From NCBI GenBank assembly GCA_022545625.1, contig JACZQS010000008.1, positions 1-17,748 of the forward strand: DNA of 17,748 bases, written 5' to 3'. The notes beneath the pieces were generated by a model that saw only the letters and a list, made by a program, of their open reading frames with translations, was not told the DNA's origin and ran no database searches. Positions within the stretch are counted from its first letter, which is position 1; every line of letters begins with the position of its first letter. Source of the stretch: Pseudomonadota bacterium (GTDB taxonomy: Bacteria > Pseudomonadota > Gammaproteobacteria > GCA-001735895). Of the stretch, positions 1 through 7,340 are shown piece after piece. Made by a program: the position numbers and the translations under genes.

Positions 1-237
1 GCTTGCTATTTGCAGTGGTCGAATCCGGCCGCCACCCAGGGTATGCAGTTTTTCGCTCTCCCGTATCAGCTTGAGGATAGTCCAGTTGAGGCCCGCTTCG
101 TAGGCGCCCTTGCTCGCGCCACCGCTGATAGCGATCGAGAAGCGCTGGTACTCGATTGGCTCGCGTGCACTGAGGTTTCCAGATAGCAGGACGGAGCCGA
201 TGACGACTGCCGTCATTATTCGAAGTAAGCAATTCAT
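1..237 (-). CDS. Patatin-like phospholipase, N-terminal part (runs off the left edge)
   Basis: Read on the reverse strand from ATG at 237, the frame stays open to base 1 (79 codons). Residues 1-24 form a classic signal peptide: Lys/Arg-poor start, hydrophobic core (MTAVVIGSVLLS) and a likely cleavage after NLSA. After REPIEYQRFSIAI comes SGGASKGAYEAGLNWTIL, the glycine-rich oxyanion-hole motif at the start of patatin lipase domains. The nucleophile motif GxSxG and the catalytic Asp would lie beyond the window. Known for the family: serine-Asp dyad acyl hydrolases acting on membrane lipids. Inferred: exported to the periplasm or outer membrane. It is divergent from the XRE gene at 387. Catalytic competence cannot be judged from this fragment. 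Confidence 0.85.
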   Translation of the reverse strand, partial: MNCLLRIMTAVVIGSVLLSGNLSAREPIEYQRFSIAISGGASKGAYEAGLNWTILKLIRESEKLHTLGGGRIRPLQIAS

Positions 238-351
238 GCGAGGGGTACCGACAAGATTATTATTGTATCCAGAAAAATATCACCGGATACTATCATATCC
301 CCCACTCGACTTATCCACGATGCTATCAAGGTATCAGGCTCTTTGACTCGT

Positions 352-379
352 TTGACTATTATATCTGATCAGATATAAT
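352..379 (+). promoter_or_regulatory. Sigma70-type promoter of the XRE-nucleotidyltransferase cassette
   Basis: A -35 box TTGACT (352-357) and a perfect -10 box TATAAT (374-379) are 16 nt apart. A start about 7 nt after the -10 falls at 386-387, on the A of the ATG. No Shine-Dalgarno sequence precedes that ATG, so the transcript is predicted to be leaderless. Confidence 0.7.
358..379. promoter_or_regulatory. Perfect 22-bp palindrome, probable autoregulatory operator
   Basis: The arms (ATTATATCTGA and its exact reverse complement) meet at 368/369 around a central GATC. The right arm contains the whole -10 box, so a bound dimer would block RNA polymerase. The position immediately upstream of an HTH gene fits self-repression by that protein or by its complex with the nucleotidyltransferase. 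The palindrome is seen; the binding is inferred. Confidence 0.65.
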
Positions 380-386
380 TATATTA

Positions 387-887
387 ATGAATATTGTACG
401 AAACCTACGGCGCCAGACCGGCATCACACAACAGGAGCTCGCCGAAAATGGGGGAACTTCTCAATCGACGATAGCTGCCTATGAGACAGGTGCAAAATCG
501 CCAACACTGCGGACAGTCGAAAACCTCGCTCGATCCCAAAATTTAGAGATGTTGGTGACATACTTGCCAAGGATGACGAGGGAAGATAAGCGAAGCCTTG
601 CCTATCATCGCGCTCTCGTGGAAGTCCTCAGGAAAGACCCTGTCCCCATATTGCGACGCGCAATTCGAAATGTGGATAAGCTGGTCAAAATGCACCCTGG
701 AGCCCAAATTCTATTCGATCAATGGAAGGAATGGCTGAGATTACCACCTGATATTCTGGCTTCTAAAATACTGGATCCGTTTCCAGAGGCACGTGAAATG
801 CGGCAAGTGTCACCATTTTCCGGCGTGCTTAGTCCTAAGCATCGGGCTCGGATTTTGCGACAGTTTCGTAAGGAGTATCAATTTTGA
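387..887 (+). CDS. XRE-family HTH regulator, candidate antitoxin
   Basis: The 166-aa protein has an N-terminal XRE/Cro helix-turn-helix at residues 1-58. The TGITQQELAENGGTSQSTIA segment gives helices 2 and 3, and AYETGAKSPTLRTVENLA is the usual XRE continuation. Residues 60-166 are basic, helical and unrecognised. The ATG at 387 is chosen because it sits at the predicted transcription start of a strong promoter, directly after the palindrome. The stop codon overlaps the TTG start of the next gene (TTGA, 884-887), so the two are translationally coupled. Inferred role: DNA-binding antitoxin and autorepressor of the pair. It could instead be an ordinary regulator that travels with the nucleotidyltransferase. 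The HTH call is firm; the antitoxin role is a hypothesis. Confidence 0.85.
   Translation: MNIVRNLRRQTGITQQELAENGGTSQSTIAAYETGAKSPTLRTVENLARSQNLEMLVTYLPRMTREDKRSLAYHRALVEVLRKDPVPILRRAIRNVDKLVKMHPGAQILFDQWKEWLRLPPDILASKILDPFPEAREMRQVSPFSGVLSPKHRARILRQFRKEYQF
870..875 (+). promoter_or_regulatory. Ribosome binding site fixing a TTG start at 884
   Basis: AAGGAG lies 8 nt before TTG (884-886) inside the 3' end of the XRE gene. This supports the non-ATG start and the overlapping stop/start arrangement. Confidence 0.75.
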
Positions 888-1411
888 ACAAGGCGCAGTT
901 CGAACACACAATCCGTGCGGCTGGCTCGATACTGGGTGACGATGAGGTATTGGTTATCGGTAGCCAGGCGATCCACGCTTCCATCGACTATAAGCTCGAT
1001 GAAGCCGAGCGCTCGATTGAAGTGGATGTATCCAGCCTTAACGATCCGGATGGCAGCAAAGCAGACCTGATCGACGGCTCTATTGGTGAACTTTCGGTAT
1101 TTCAGGAGACCTATGGCTATTATGCCCAGGGAGTTACTCCTCAAACCGCGACCCTGGCTGATGGCTGGAGAGATCGCCTGATCCCATACCTTACACCGGG
1201 CACCAATGGCGTGACGGCACTTTGTCTGGAGCCGCATGACCTCTGGATTTCTAAGGCTGTCGCGGGCAGGCCCAAGGATAAAGAGTTTTGTCGGGCCTTG
1301 ATTGACCGAAAATTGGTCGAAGTAAAAACCTTGCATCAAAGGTTAGAAATGATTGCAAGTTTAAACCCGGCGGTTCGAAAGCAGGTTTCTGGTTTCATTG
1401 AGAATGGGTAA
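884..1411 (+). CDS. DUF6036-type nucleotidyltransferase, candidate toxin
   Basis: The 175-aa protein starts at TTG and is preceded by AAGGAG. It has the minimal nucleotidyltransferase layout: VLVIGSQAIHA (Gly-Ser of the nucleotide loop, residues 26-27), then RSIEVDV with acidic residues E46 and D48 as the likely metal ligands. Further on are GYYAQGV and the conserved CLEPHDLWISKAVAGRPKDKEF block (residues 114-135). These are hallmarks of the DUF6036/AbiEii-like group. Proteins of this fold transfer nucleotides to proteins or tRNAs, and several are toxins neutralised by a partner gene. Here the partner would be the overlapping XRE gene. The fold is confident; toxicity and target are inferred. 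No membrane segments or signal peptide are seen. Confidence 0.8.
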   Translation: MNKAQFEHTIRAAGSILGDDEVLVIGSQAIHASIDYKLDEAERSIEVDVSSLNDPDGSKADLIDGSIGELSVFQETYGYYAQGVTPQTATLADGWRDRLIPYLTPGTNGVTALCLEPHDLWISKAVAGRPKDKEFCRALIDRKLVEVKTLHQRLEMIASLNPAVRKQVSGFIENG

Positions 1412-1499
1412 GGTTGCTACGTAAACAAAACACACGGGATCTCGTCGGTTTCTGGAATTCGTCTTATCGAAAATCAAAGACCTGTCCCCCGGCATTCAG

Positions 1500-2015
1500 T
1501 TAAAGACTGTGTTTACCCAGTTCCTTTTTCAACGCCAGTTCGATTACCTCGTTGAAACAGGCAAAAATAACAGTGTCTAGATGTTCGCAATCGTGAAGGC
1601 TTTGCATGCTGGTACGGATGGCAATCTCGCAGGCTTGATCGATCGGATAGCCGTAGACACCACAGGATATCGCCGGGAAGGCCATGCTGTTTAGCGCATT
1701 TTGTTCTGCCAGATTGATGCTTTGGCGGTAACAGGAAGCGAGTAGCTCGGCTTCGTTTCGCTCGCCTCCGCCCCAGATCGGACCGACGGTGTGGATCACG
1801 TGTTTTGCCGGTAATCGGTAAGCCGCGGTTATCTTCGCCTGCCCGGTTTCGCATCCGTTCAAGGTTTTACATTCGGTCAATAATTCCGCACCCGCGGCGC
1901 GGTGAATCGCGCCGTCGACACCGCCGCCGCCGAGTAAACTGATATTCGCTGCATTGACGATCGCATCTACTTCGAGGGTGGTAATATCAGTTTGCAGTAT
2001 TTCAATATTTGCCAT
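1500..2015 (-). CDS. Macro-domain protein, O-acetyl-ADP-ribose deacetylase type
   Basis: The 171-aa protein is a single macro domain of the YmdB/MacroD class. Visible motifs in order are D10, NAAN (21-24), the substrate loop GGGGVDGAIHRAAG (29-42), TGQAKITAAYRLP (57-69), HTVGP (75-79) and FPAISCGVYGYP (113-124). Known enzymes of this class hydrolyse O-acetyl-ADP-ribose and mono-ADP-ribose from proteins or nucleic acids. It is the last gene of the leftward operon and overlaps the helicase by 14 nt. GGAG lies 8 nt before its ATG. The placement with two nucleases suggests it removes ADP-ribose at damaged DNA or proteins, which is inferred from context. It is close in length and motifs to E. coli YmdB, but a one-to-one orthologue is not claimed. 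Confidence 0.92.
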   Translation of the reverse strand: MANIEILQTDITTLEVDAIVNAANISLLGGGGVDGAIHRAAGAELLTECKTLNGCETGQAKITAAYRLPAKHVIHTVGPIWGGGERNEAELLASCYRQSINLAEQNALNSMAFPAISCGVYGYPIDQACEIAIRTSMQSLHDCEHLDTVIFACFNEVIELALKKELGKHSL

Positions 2016-4335
2016 CGACGCGGCTCCAGAACTGGTTCAGTGATTGTTCCAGAGAATCGCAATCGGGGCAATCTCGGGTCTGCCAGTGTCGGGGGAAGTG
2101 CTGTTGGTAATCGGCCTGCTTGAAGCGCTGGTCGAGCAGTATTATCACGCCGTAGTCAGTGTCACTGCGAATCACCCGCCCGGCGCTTTGCTGTACCCGT
2201 GTGAGGCCCGGGAAGCGATAGGCAAAATCGAAACCGTTTAATTGCATTGCATCGAAGTCCTGCCGGATCAACTGCTGCTGTATGTTCGCTTGCGGCATGC
2301 CGACTCCGACGATTATCGTGCCGATTAAGGCCGAACCGAGATAATCGATTCCCTCGGCAAAAACGCCACCCATGATGGCAAACCCCAGCGTGTTAGTGCG
2401 ATCGAAATAATGGCTGAGAAAATCGACGCGCTGCTGGTCACTCTCCGCTCGCGTTTGCACCATCGTGTCGATCTCGGCATGGTGCAATTCAAAGTAGTCA
2501 TGTACTTTTTGCATGAAAGCGTAAGACGAAAAAAACACCAGGTAATTACCAGGCCTTGCCGCATAACATCGCTCGATTGTGGCGCAGATTTGGCTAATAT
2601 AATGATCTCGTTGGCGATAACGAGTATCGACGTAACTGCAAATATTGACCTGGAGCCTGTCCGGCGGGAAGCTCGATGCCAGTTTTAACGACTGGCATTT
2701 TTCGTCGAGTCCAAGCGCCTGGAGAAAATAATCTGAAGGTGACAGGGTTGCGGAAAAACCGCATACGGCTTTGAACAGGGGATAGATTTGTTGCAGGTAT
2801 TCAAACGCGTTTAAACACAGGAGCCGTATTTCGCGTTGCGCCACTGGCCTCGCGGCGATGGTTCGGTGGTGGTCACCGTATAGATTACCGATGCATTGAA
2901 AGCGAAATATTGCCTTGCCAAATTCCAGCGTTTGAGCAGAGATACGTTTATTGCCAAACAGTTCGAGCCCCTGTTGTTCGCCGAACCGACTGATCGCCCT
3001 GGTCAAAGTCGCCGGCACCTCGTTGCAAATGGTTTCTGCATCGCTCTGTTGACGCGTACAGCGATCGAGTGCGTTGCCAATGCTATTGATTGCTCGAACC
3101 ATGGTTACACTATAATTGTTTTTTAAGGCGAGTTTGATCTGGCTTCGACTCAGGCTGGCCGAGTACATCTGCCTGGCTCGATCAACCAGGTTGTGCATTT
3201 CATCGATCAACAGTACCTTGCGTTTACGGTCGCTTTTGAAATAACTCAATTGCACCAGTGGGTCGAAAATGTAGTTAAGGTCGCAGACTACAATGTCCAT
3301 CCAGGGCAGCATTTGCAGTGATAGTTCGAATGGGCATAGGTGGTGTTCGTCGGCGACCAGTTTGATCACTTCACCGCCAAGTTTGCCCTTCCGAAACAGG
3401 GCTTCCCTTGCCGCAGGTAGCCGGTCATAAAATCCTAGCGTACGACTGCATTTCCCGCTTTCCTCTATTTCAGTCTCATCGTGCACGCAGCTACAACACT
3501 TTGCCTTCGCCTGAACGATCAAATAGCTGGCCTGCAAGCCCTTGTCGATCATCGCCTCGATTGCCTTTCGGGCCTCGTTTTGCCCCGAGGTCTTGGCCGA
3601 AAGGTAGATGATCTGATCGGCGATATCCTCGCCGATAGCCTTCACCGAGGGGAACAGCGTGCTGATGGTTTTTCCCGAACCGGTAGGCGCCTCGGCCAGC
3701 AGTCGATGGTTTTGTTTTATACTGCGGTAAACCGAGGCCGCAAAACGGTGCTGTTGTGCGCGAAAATCCTCGAATGGAAATTCCAGCAGCCTGGCGCTGT
3801 TGATCATCCGCTCGCGCTGCTTTGACACCAGATGGTACCAGTCAATATAGCGCTGCAATACTGTCTGTAAAAAAGCTTCTAATTCGAGCCGCGGGAAAAC
3901 GCGCGTCTGGCGGTGTTCCCGCTGGTTGAACAGGTTGACGTAATTCAAACTGACCGCGATTTCATCCAGCTGGTGTTCCATCGCGTAAACAACCGCATAG
4001 CATTTGGCCTGTGCCCAGTGTGGCTCGTCATAAGCGGTGGATAAACCATTCATGAAACTGTAAACAGTCTTGATTTCCTCAACCCGGGGTGGGGTCTCGT
4101 CCGCAAATAGCAAATCCACGCGGCCGCTGAGTTCGATCTCATATCCATCAATACAGGTTTCGAGCTTAACCGGCGCTTCGGCCAGCGCCTCATTTCGGTA
4201 ACGTTTTTGAATCTTCTGGTGGGTCTGGATTCCTTCCAGGGCGCTCGCGGACGGACCGGCGTCGTAACCCAGGTCCCCACTACGACAGCTGAATTCAACC
4301 AATTGGCGAATGCCGAGTTTGATTGGTGCTTTCAT
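2002..4335 (-). CDS. PD-(D/E)XK nuclease fused to XPD/DinG-type Fe-S DNA helicase
   Basis: The protein is 777 aa. Residues ~10-175 look like a Cas4/RecB-type PD-(D/E)XK nuclease: GRVDLLF (D74) followed by VEEIKT (E87, K89). The SF2 helicase follows: Walker A EAPTGSGKT (K222), then a cysteine set typical of the XPD 4Fe-4S domain (C280/C281/C283, C296 before TLGFYDR, C334 in LCPFEL). Next are LLIDEMHNL (DEAH-type box, 378-381), GFSATLSP, AEGIDY and the motif VI segment QSAGRVIRSDTDYG. Known relatives unwind DNA 5'-3' with ATP. Its start overlaps the FAN1 stop (ATGA, 4332-4335), so the nuclease partner and helicase are co-translated. The likely role is opening and trimming DNA during damage repair. 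This domain pairing is more specific than plain DinG, so no symbol is given. Confidence 0.92.
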   Translation of the reverse strand: MKAPIKLGIRQLVEFSCRSGDLGYDAGPSASALEGIQTHQKIQKRYRNEALAEAPVKLETCIDGYEIELSGRVDLLFADETPPRVEEIKTVYSFMNGLSTAYDEPHWAQAKCYAVVYAMEHQLDEIAVSLNYVNLFNQREHRQTRVFPRLELEAFLQTVLQRYIDWYHLVSKQRERMINSARLLEFPFEDFRAQQHRFAASVYRSIKQNHRLLAEAPTGSGKTISTLFPSVKAIGEDIADQIIYLSAKTSGQNEARKAIEAMIDKGLQASYLIVQAKAKCCSCVHDETEIEESGKCSRTLGFYDRLPAAREALFRKGKLGGEVIKLVADEHHLCPFELSLQMLPWMDIVVCDLNYIFDPLVQLSYFKSDRKRKVLLIDEMHNLVDRARQMYSASLSRSQIKLALKNNYSVTMVRAINSIGNALDRCTRQQSDAETICNEVPATLTRAISRFGEQQGLELFGNKRISAQTLEFGKAIFRFQCIGNLYGDHHRTIAARPVAQREIRLLCLNAFEYLQQIYPLFKAVCGFSATLSPSDYFLQALGLDEKCQSLKLASSFPPDRLQVNICSYVDTRYRQRDHYISQICATIERCYAARPGNYLVFFSSYAFMQKVHDYFELHHAEIDTMVQTRAESDQQRVDFLSHYFDRTNTLGFAIMGGVFAEGIDYLGSALIGTIIVGVGMPQANIQQQLIRQDFDAMQLNGFDFAYRFPGLTRVQQSAGRVIRSDTDYGVIILLDQRFKQADYQQHFPRHWQTRDCPDCDSLEQSLNQFWSRVDGKY

Positions 4336-5990
4336 GGCTCGTCAGTCCAGCGCACCCGCGCGATGGCATGCGGGATATCGTGTTGGGCAAAATAATGCAT
4401 CCAGCGTTGCTGATTCTTTTGCAGGTTGTCGCCCGGGCCTTTGACCTCGATCAATTGATAATTCCCGGCAGCAGGAAATAGCACCAGGTCGGGAAACCCT
4501 GCGCGGTTATTGCGCAAGTCGAGCAGGATGCGTTCAAATATTCTCATCCAGTGCCCGAAAGGGATGCGCTGCAAGGCAAGTTCGAGTATTTCAAGATCAA
4601 TCGCCTGCCAGTTAACCAACGGGTTCATGCGGTCGGACTTATCCTGCCAGCAAGTAGATGCCTGCAGCCATATGTCTTCGGTGCTGTTAATTCGTGACCA
4701 GATCGGGGCAAATAAGCCGGCTCTTTTTGCCTGGAAATCCGGCGCATAAAAATCGGCAGGCCGGTGCTGAAAGGGGTTATAAAAAGCACCGGGAACCGGC
4801 GCGAACACCGCATCCCAGATAAGCAGGCCCAACACCCCATTAAACAGGGAGTTTTCAACATAGTAGCACTGGTTTTTGTTGTTCTGTGCGAGGTAATAGT
4901 CAACCACTGCCCGCTCCACGCTGTCCTGGCGAGTTAGTTCCAGATCGAATAACCCGGGTTTGTGGACTGGGCCCGGTGATTCGAAATCGGGTCGATTCTG
5001 AATTTTGTATTGCCGTACCAGGCGTCTGCCAAACGCGATTGCAAATTGCAATTCCTCTTCGCTGCCTGGTTCATCGACGATGTTCTGGCAATGCTCCATC
5101 GAATCTTCGATTTGATTCTGCCTGTGCAAAATACGCGTGATGCGCTCGCGGCTCGGGGGCAGGGCGCATCGCCGATATAGTTTCAGTGCTAATGGCAAAT
5201 TATTTAGACGCTCTATTTGTCGGGCAATGTCGTACTTGATGCGTTCACCCTTGCGAAATAGCGGGGAGTCGGGGCTGGTATCGGTGGGTACCTCGTCGAA
5301 GCAGGTTTCCATTGTCTCGATATCGTTCGGTTCGGTGATTGCTAACAGTGATTCGAGGCGATGCAGTAACCAGTGTTGCTCGATATCGACGGTGCTGGTA
5401 TAGGGCCGGTTTTCCAGGTCGATGCTGTAGTTTTCGTACTGGTACAGGCCAAGATCACGCAGTACAAAGTCAGTCATCGATTGGTTCAGGTTGCCGAAAA
5501 ACAACATCTGGCAAAGCCTGTAGCTGTCTTTTTGCTGGACCTGTAACAAACAATCACTTTTCGCAAGGCCGTCAAAAAAGGCATCTTCATCCTGTTCCAG
5601 TATCGCTGTATCGAGTGCCGAGCGTTTGAGTTTACCCAGTTCGGGTTGATCAAAATGCAGTGCGAGTAATTCTGTTTTGCTGAACAGGGCCAGGAGTTCC
5701 TCACGGCCTATCTCGGGGTCGACTTGCAAAAAGCCACTGACGTTGAGCAGTTGTATCGCATCCTCTATCGAGGCGATTTCCGGGTAATCCAGCTTGCTCA
5801 GACGGAACAAATGACGATTGCGATTTAACAGGCGGATATAGAGTTTTTGTGCGTCGCCGGAGAGTGCCGCAAATGAGCGCAAAAAATCGAGGTGCTGATG
5901 ATCGAGTATATCGGCATACAGGGATTCAACATGGTTGAAAAGAGTAACCACGTTGTCGAGGTAGTAGCCCTCTGGCAGATCGGGTTGCAT
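4332..5990 (-). CDS. fan1: FAN1-like VRR-NUC structure-specific nuclease
   Basis: The protein is 552 aa, a usual size for bacterial FAN1. The N-terminal ~330 residues are helical (SAP/TPR-like in the family). The signature IWDAVFAPVPGAFYNPFQ (391-408) precedes the C-terminal VRR-NUC domain, whose metal-site residues are visible: E379, PD at 500-501 (GFPDLVLF), and E515-V-K517 (LIEVKGPGDNLQ), followed by NQQRWMHYF. Known family activity: 5' flap endonuclease and 5'-3' exonuclease, unhooking DNA interstrand crosslinks. It is the first gene of the leftward operon and is divergent from lexA2 across a 94-nt gap with two operator palindromes, so SOS control is likely. No clear Shine-Dalgarno precedes the ATG at 5990. 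Confidence 0.92.
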   Translation of the reverse strand: MQPDLPEGYYLDNVVTLFNHVESLYADILDHQHLDFLRSFAALSGDAQKLYIRLLNRNRHLFRLSKLDYPEIASIEDAIQLLNVSGFLQVDPEIGREELLALFSKTELLALHFDQPELGKLKRSALDTAILEQDEDAFFDGLAKSDCLLQVQQKDSYRLCQMLFFGNLNQSMTDFVLRDLGLYQYENYSIDLENRPYTSTVDIEQHWLLHRLESLLAITEPNDIETMETCFDEVPTDTSPDSPLFRKGERIKYDIARQIERLNNLPLALKLYRRCALPPSRERITRILHRQNQIEDSMEHCQNIVDEPGSEEELQFAIAFGRRLVRQYKIQNRPDFESPGPVHKPGLFDLELTRQDSVERAVVDYYLAQNNKNQCYYVENSLFNGVLGLLIWDAVFAPVPGAFYNPFQHRPADFYAPDFQAKRAGLFAPIWSRINSTEDIWLQASTCWQDKSDRMNPLVNWQAIDLEILELALQRIPFGHWMRIFERILLDLRNNRAGFPDLVLFPAAGNYQLIEVKGPGDNLQKNQQRWMHYFAQHDIPHAIARVRWTDEP

Positions 5991-6032
5991 GCGGTTAGTT
6001 TATCTGAAATCCATAAATGGTTTGTGCGGTGA

Positions 6033-6071
6033 TATAATATACAACATTGTTGCATATAACAGTGTTGTATA
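6033..6071. promoter_or_regulatory. Divergent SOS promoter with two LexA2 operator palindromes
   Basis: Two 17-bp palindromes abut and share 2 bp. Site 1 (6039-6055) is ATACAACA-T-TGTTGCAT. Site 2 (6054-6070) is ATATAACA-G-TGTTGTAT. Each has 7 of 8 arm positions matched, and they fit one consensus ATAYAACA-N-TGTTGYAT. The outer arms (6038-6049 and 6060-6071) also form an 11-of-12 inverted repeat. TATAAT (6033-6038) and TATACT (6068-6073) are candidate -10 boxes for the rightward transcript, and the reverse strand has TATTAT-like boxes in the same place. A repressor bound here would cover promoters in both directions. Binding by the adjacent LexA2 is inferred. Confidence 0.7.
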
Positions 6072-6084
6072 CTACACTCGCTTC

Positions 6085-6684
6085 ATGCAGACCTTAACAG
6101 ACATTCAGCAAGCGGTTTATGACTATACGCGACAGGCCATGAGCGAGGGTTTGCCCTTCCCCTCCCTGCGTGGCATTGCCGCACATTTTGGCTTTAAACA
6201 TACTACCGCGCGCTTTCACCTGAAGGCGTTGGAAAAGAAAGGGTTTATCAGGCAGCGGTCACAGCGTGTATCTGATTACCTGTTTGCCAATGAAGTGGTG
6301 GAGCGTCCCCGGGAGTTCAGGCTTGCTGCGAGGATACCCGCCGGTGTTCCCTCACCGGTTTTTGATGAAACCAGTGAGTCGTTTTCGGTGGATCATGATT
6401 TTTTCGGTGGTGGCGATATCCAGGCGATTCGTGTTGTCGGTGAAAGCATGTTGGGTGATTCGATTGCCGATGGCGATATCGCGATGATCAAATTACAGTC
6501 CGAAGCCAATAAGGGCGACATTCTTGCGGTTCGTATCGAAGATGAAATCACCCTGAAGCGCATTAAACTGGTGGGTGATCGCTGCCAGTTAATACCCTCG
6601 AACCCTGAATTCTCTGTACGCGAAGTGCCTGCACGGCACTTACAGATTATCGGCAAGTTAGTCGGCCTTGTTCGTAAAACCTAA
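6085..6684 (+). CDS. lexA2: LexA-family SOS repressor and self-cleaving protease (LexA2 type)
   Basis: The 199-aa protein is LexA-sized. Residues 1-70 are a winged HTH (IAAHFGFKHTTARFHLKALE) that differs strongly from E. coli LexA in the recognition helix. The cleavage site Ala86-Gly87 lies in RIPAGVPSP. The S24 protease catalytic pair is Ser121 (VVGESMLG) and Lys158 (ITLKRI). Known mechanism: RecA filaments trigger self-cleavage and derepression. The ATG at 6085 is chosen over the upstream in-frame ATG at 5989 because the longer version would run through both operators and add 32 non-LexA residues. It heads the imuA-imuB-dnaE2 operon (17 nt to imuA), the usual place of lexA2. No Shine-Dalgarno is visible. 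Confidence 0.93.
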   Translation: MQTLTDIQQAVYDYTRQAMSEGLPFPSLRGIAAHFGFKHTTARFHLKALEKKGFIRQRSQRVSDYLFANEVVERPREFRLAARIPAGVPSPVFDETSESFSVDHDFFGGGDIQAIRVVGESMLGDSIADGDIAMIKLQSEANKGDILAVRIEDEITLKRIKLVGDRCQLIPSNPEFSVREVPARHLQIIGKLVGLVRKT

Positions 6685-6701
6685 CTTGCAGTATAACCAC
6701 C

Positions 6702-7340
6702 ATGGCCTCAATCCCTGCGCGATTTGCCGACTCCAGCCTCTCCGGGCAACTGGTTTCGGCGCGATTATTAAACCCGCCCGCGTCGCGCGAGGATCAATTG
6801 CTGCGCTCGGGTATCGAATCTCTCGACCGATATTTTGCCGCGATCAAGCCGGGTGACCTGATCGAATGGGGTATACCCCCGGGGTTGAATGGGCGACTGA
6901 TTCCGCTGCAGTTTTTAAAGCATGGTATACCGGCCAGCATCTGGATTTATCATCATCACGGCCTGGGGGTTTTCGCCTCGAGCTGGATCAGTCATGGTAT
7001 CGATCTGCAACGTTTGTTTTTTATCCGTTCGGCAAAACCGGTCAAGGAACTGCGACCACTGTTTCTGGAAGATACCTTTAAGCGCATCATCATCGATTCG
7101 CCGAAAAATTTTTCCAACGGTGATCTTGCATTCGTCAGCCAGCAGGCGCGCAAGTACCAGCAAATCGTATTCCTGATCCGCCACTATTTCCTTAGCCAGA
7201 AGCAGGGTAACCCCCACGCCAGTTTGCGCATCAACACCTGGCAAAACGACAATGATGAATTTTCACTGCAGGTAATCAAAGGGCCTGCCACCGGCAAGTT
7301 ACACATACCATTAGGTGAAATATACGCCAATGATGAGTAA
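6702..7340 (+). CDS. imuA: ImuA, RecA-like translesion accessory protein
   Basis: The 212-aa protein is recognised mainly by position between lexA2 and imuB and by an ImuA/SulA-like pattern: LRSGIESLDRYF, GDLIEWGIPPGLNGRLIPLQFL, FFIRSAKPVKELRP and LRINTW. The fold resembles RecA, but the Walker A position reads GIPPGLNGR with no GKT/GKS, so it should not hydrolyse ATP, as in other ImuA proteins. Known role: with ImuB and DnaE2 (ImuC) it forms the mutasome that copies past lesions. The ATG at 6702 has no obvious ribosome binding site; translation may be coupled to lexA2, whose stop is 17 nt upstream. Its 3' end overlaps imuB by 11 nt. Confidence 0.85.
   Translation: MASIPARFADSSLSGQLVSARLLNPPASREDQLLRSGIESLDRYFAAIKPGDLIEWGIPPGLNGRLIPLQFLKHGIPASIWIYHHHGLGVFASSWISHGIDLQRLFFIRSAKPVKELRPLFLEDTFKRIIIDSPKNFSNGDLAFVSQQARKYQQIVFLIRHYFLSQKQGNPHASLRINTWQNDNDEFSLQVIKGPATGKLHIPLGEIYANDE

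Noticed and set aside
878..1339. 153-codon ORF on the minus strand
   Set aside because: It lies wholly over the well-supported nucleotidyltransferase gene, and its translation resembles no family.
1474..1493. CAAAGACCTGTCCCCC motif between convergent genes, possibly a mobile-element remnant
   Set aside because: Similar wording is familiar near transposase-type repeats, but there is only one copy here, with no inverted partner or transposase.
5989..6084. In-frame N-terminal extension of LexA2 starting at ATG 5989
   Set aside because: It would add 32 residues unlike LexA and translate through both operator palindromes and the candidate -10 boxes. ATG 6085 gives a normal-sized repressor.
7315..7329. 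GTG start for imuB five codons upstream
   Set aside because: No ribosome site precedes it, while AGGTGA (7313-7318) is placed to serve ATG 7330. It cannot be fully excluded.
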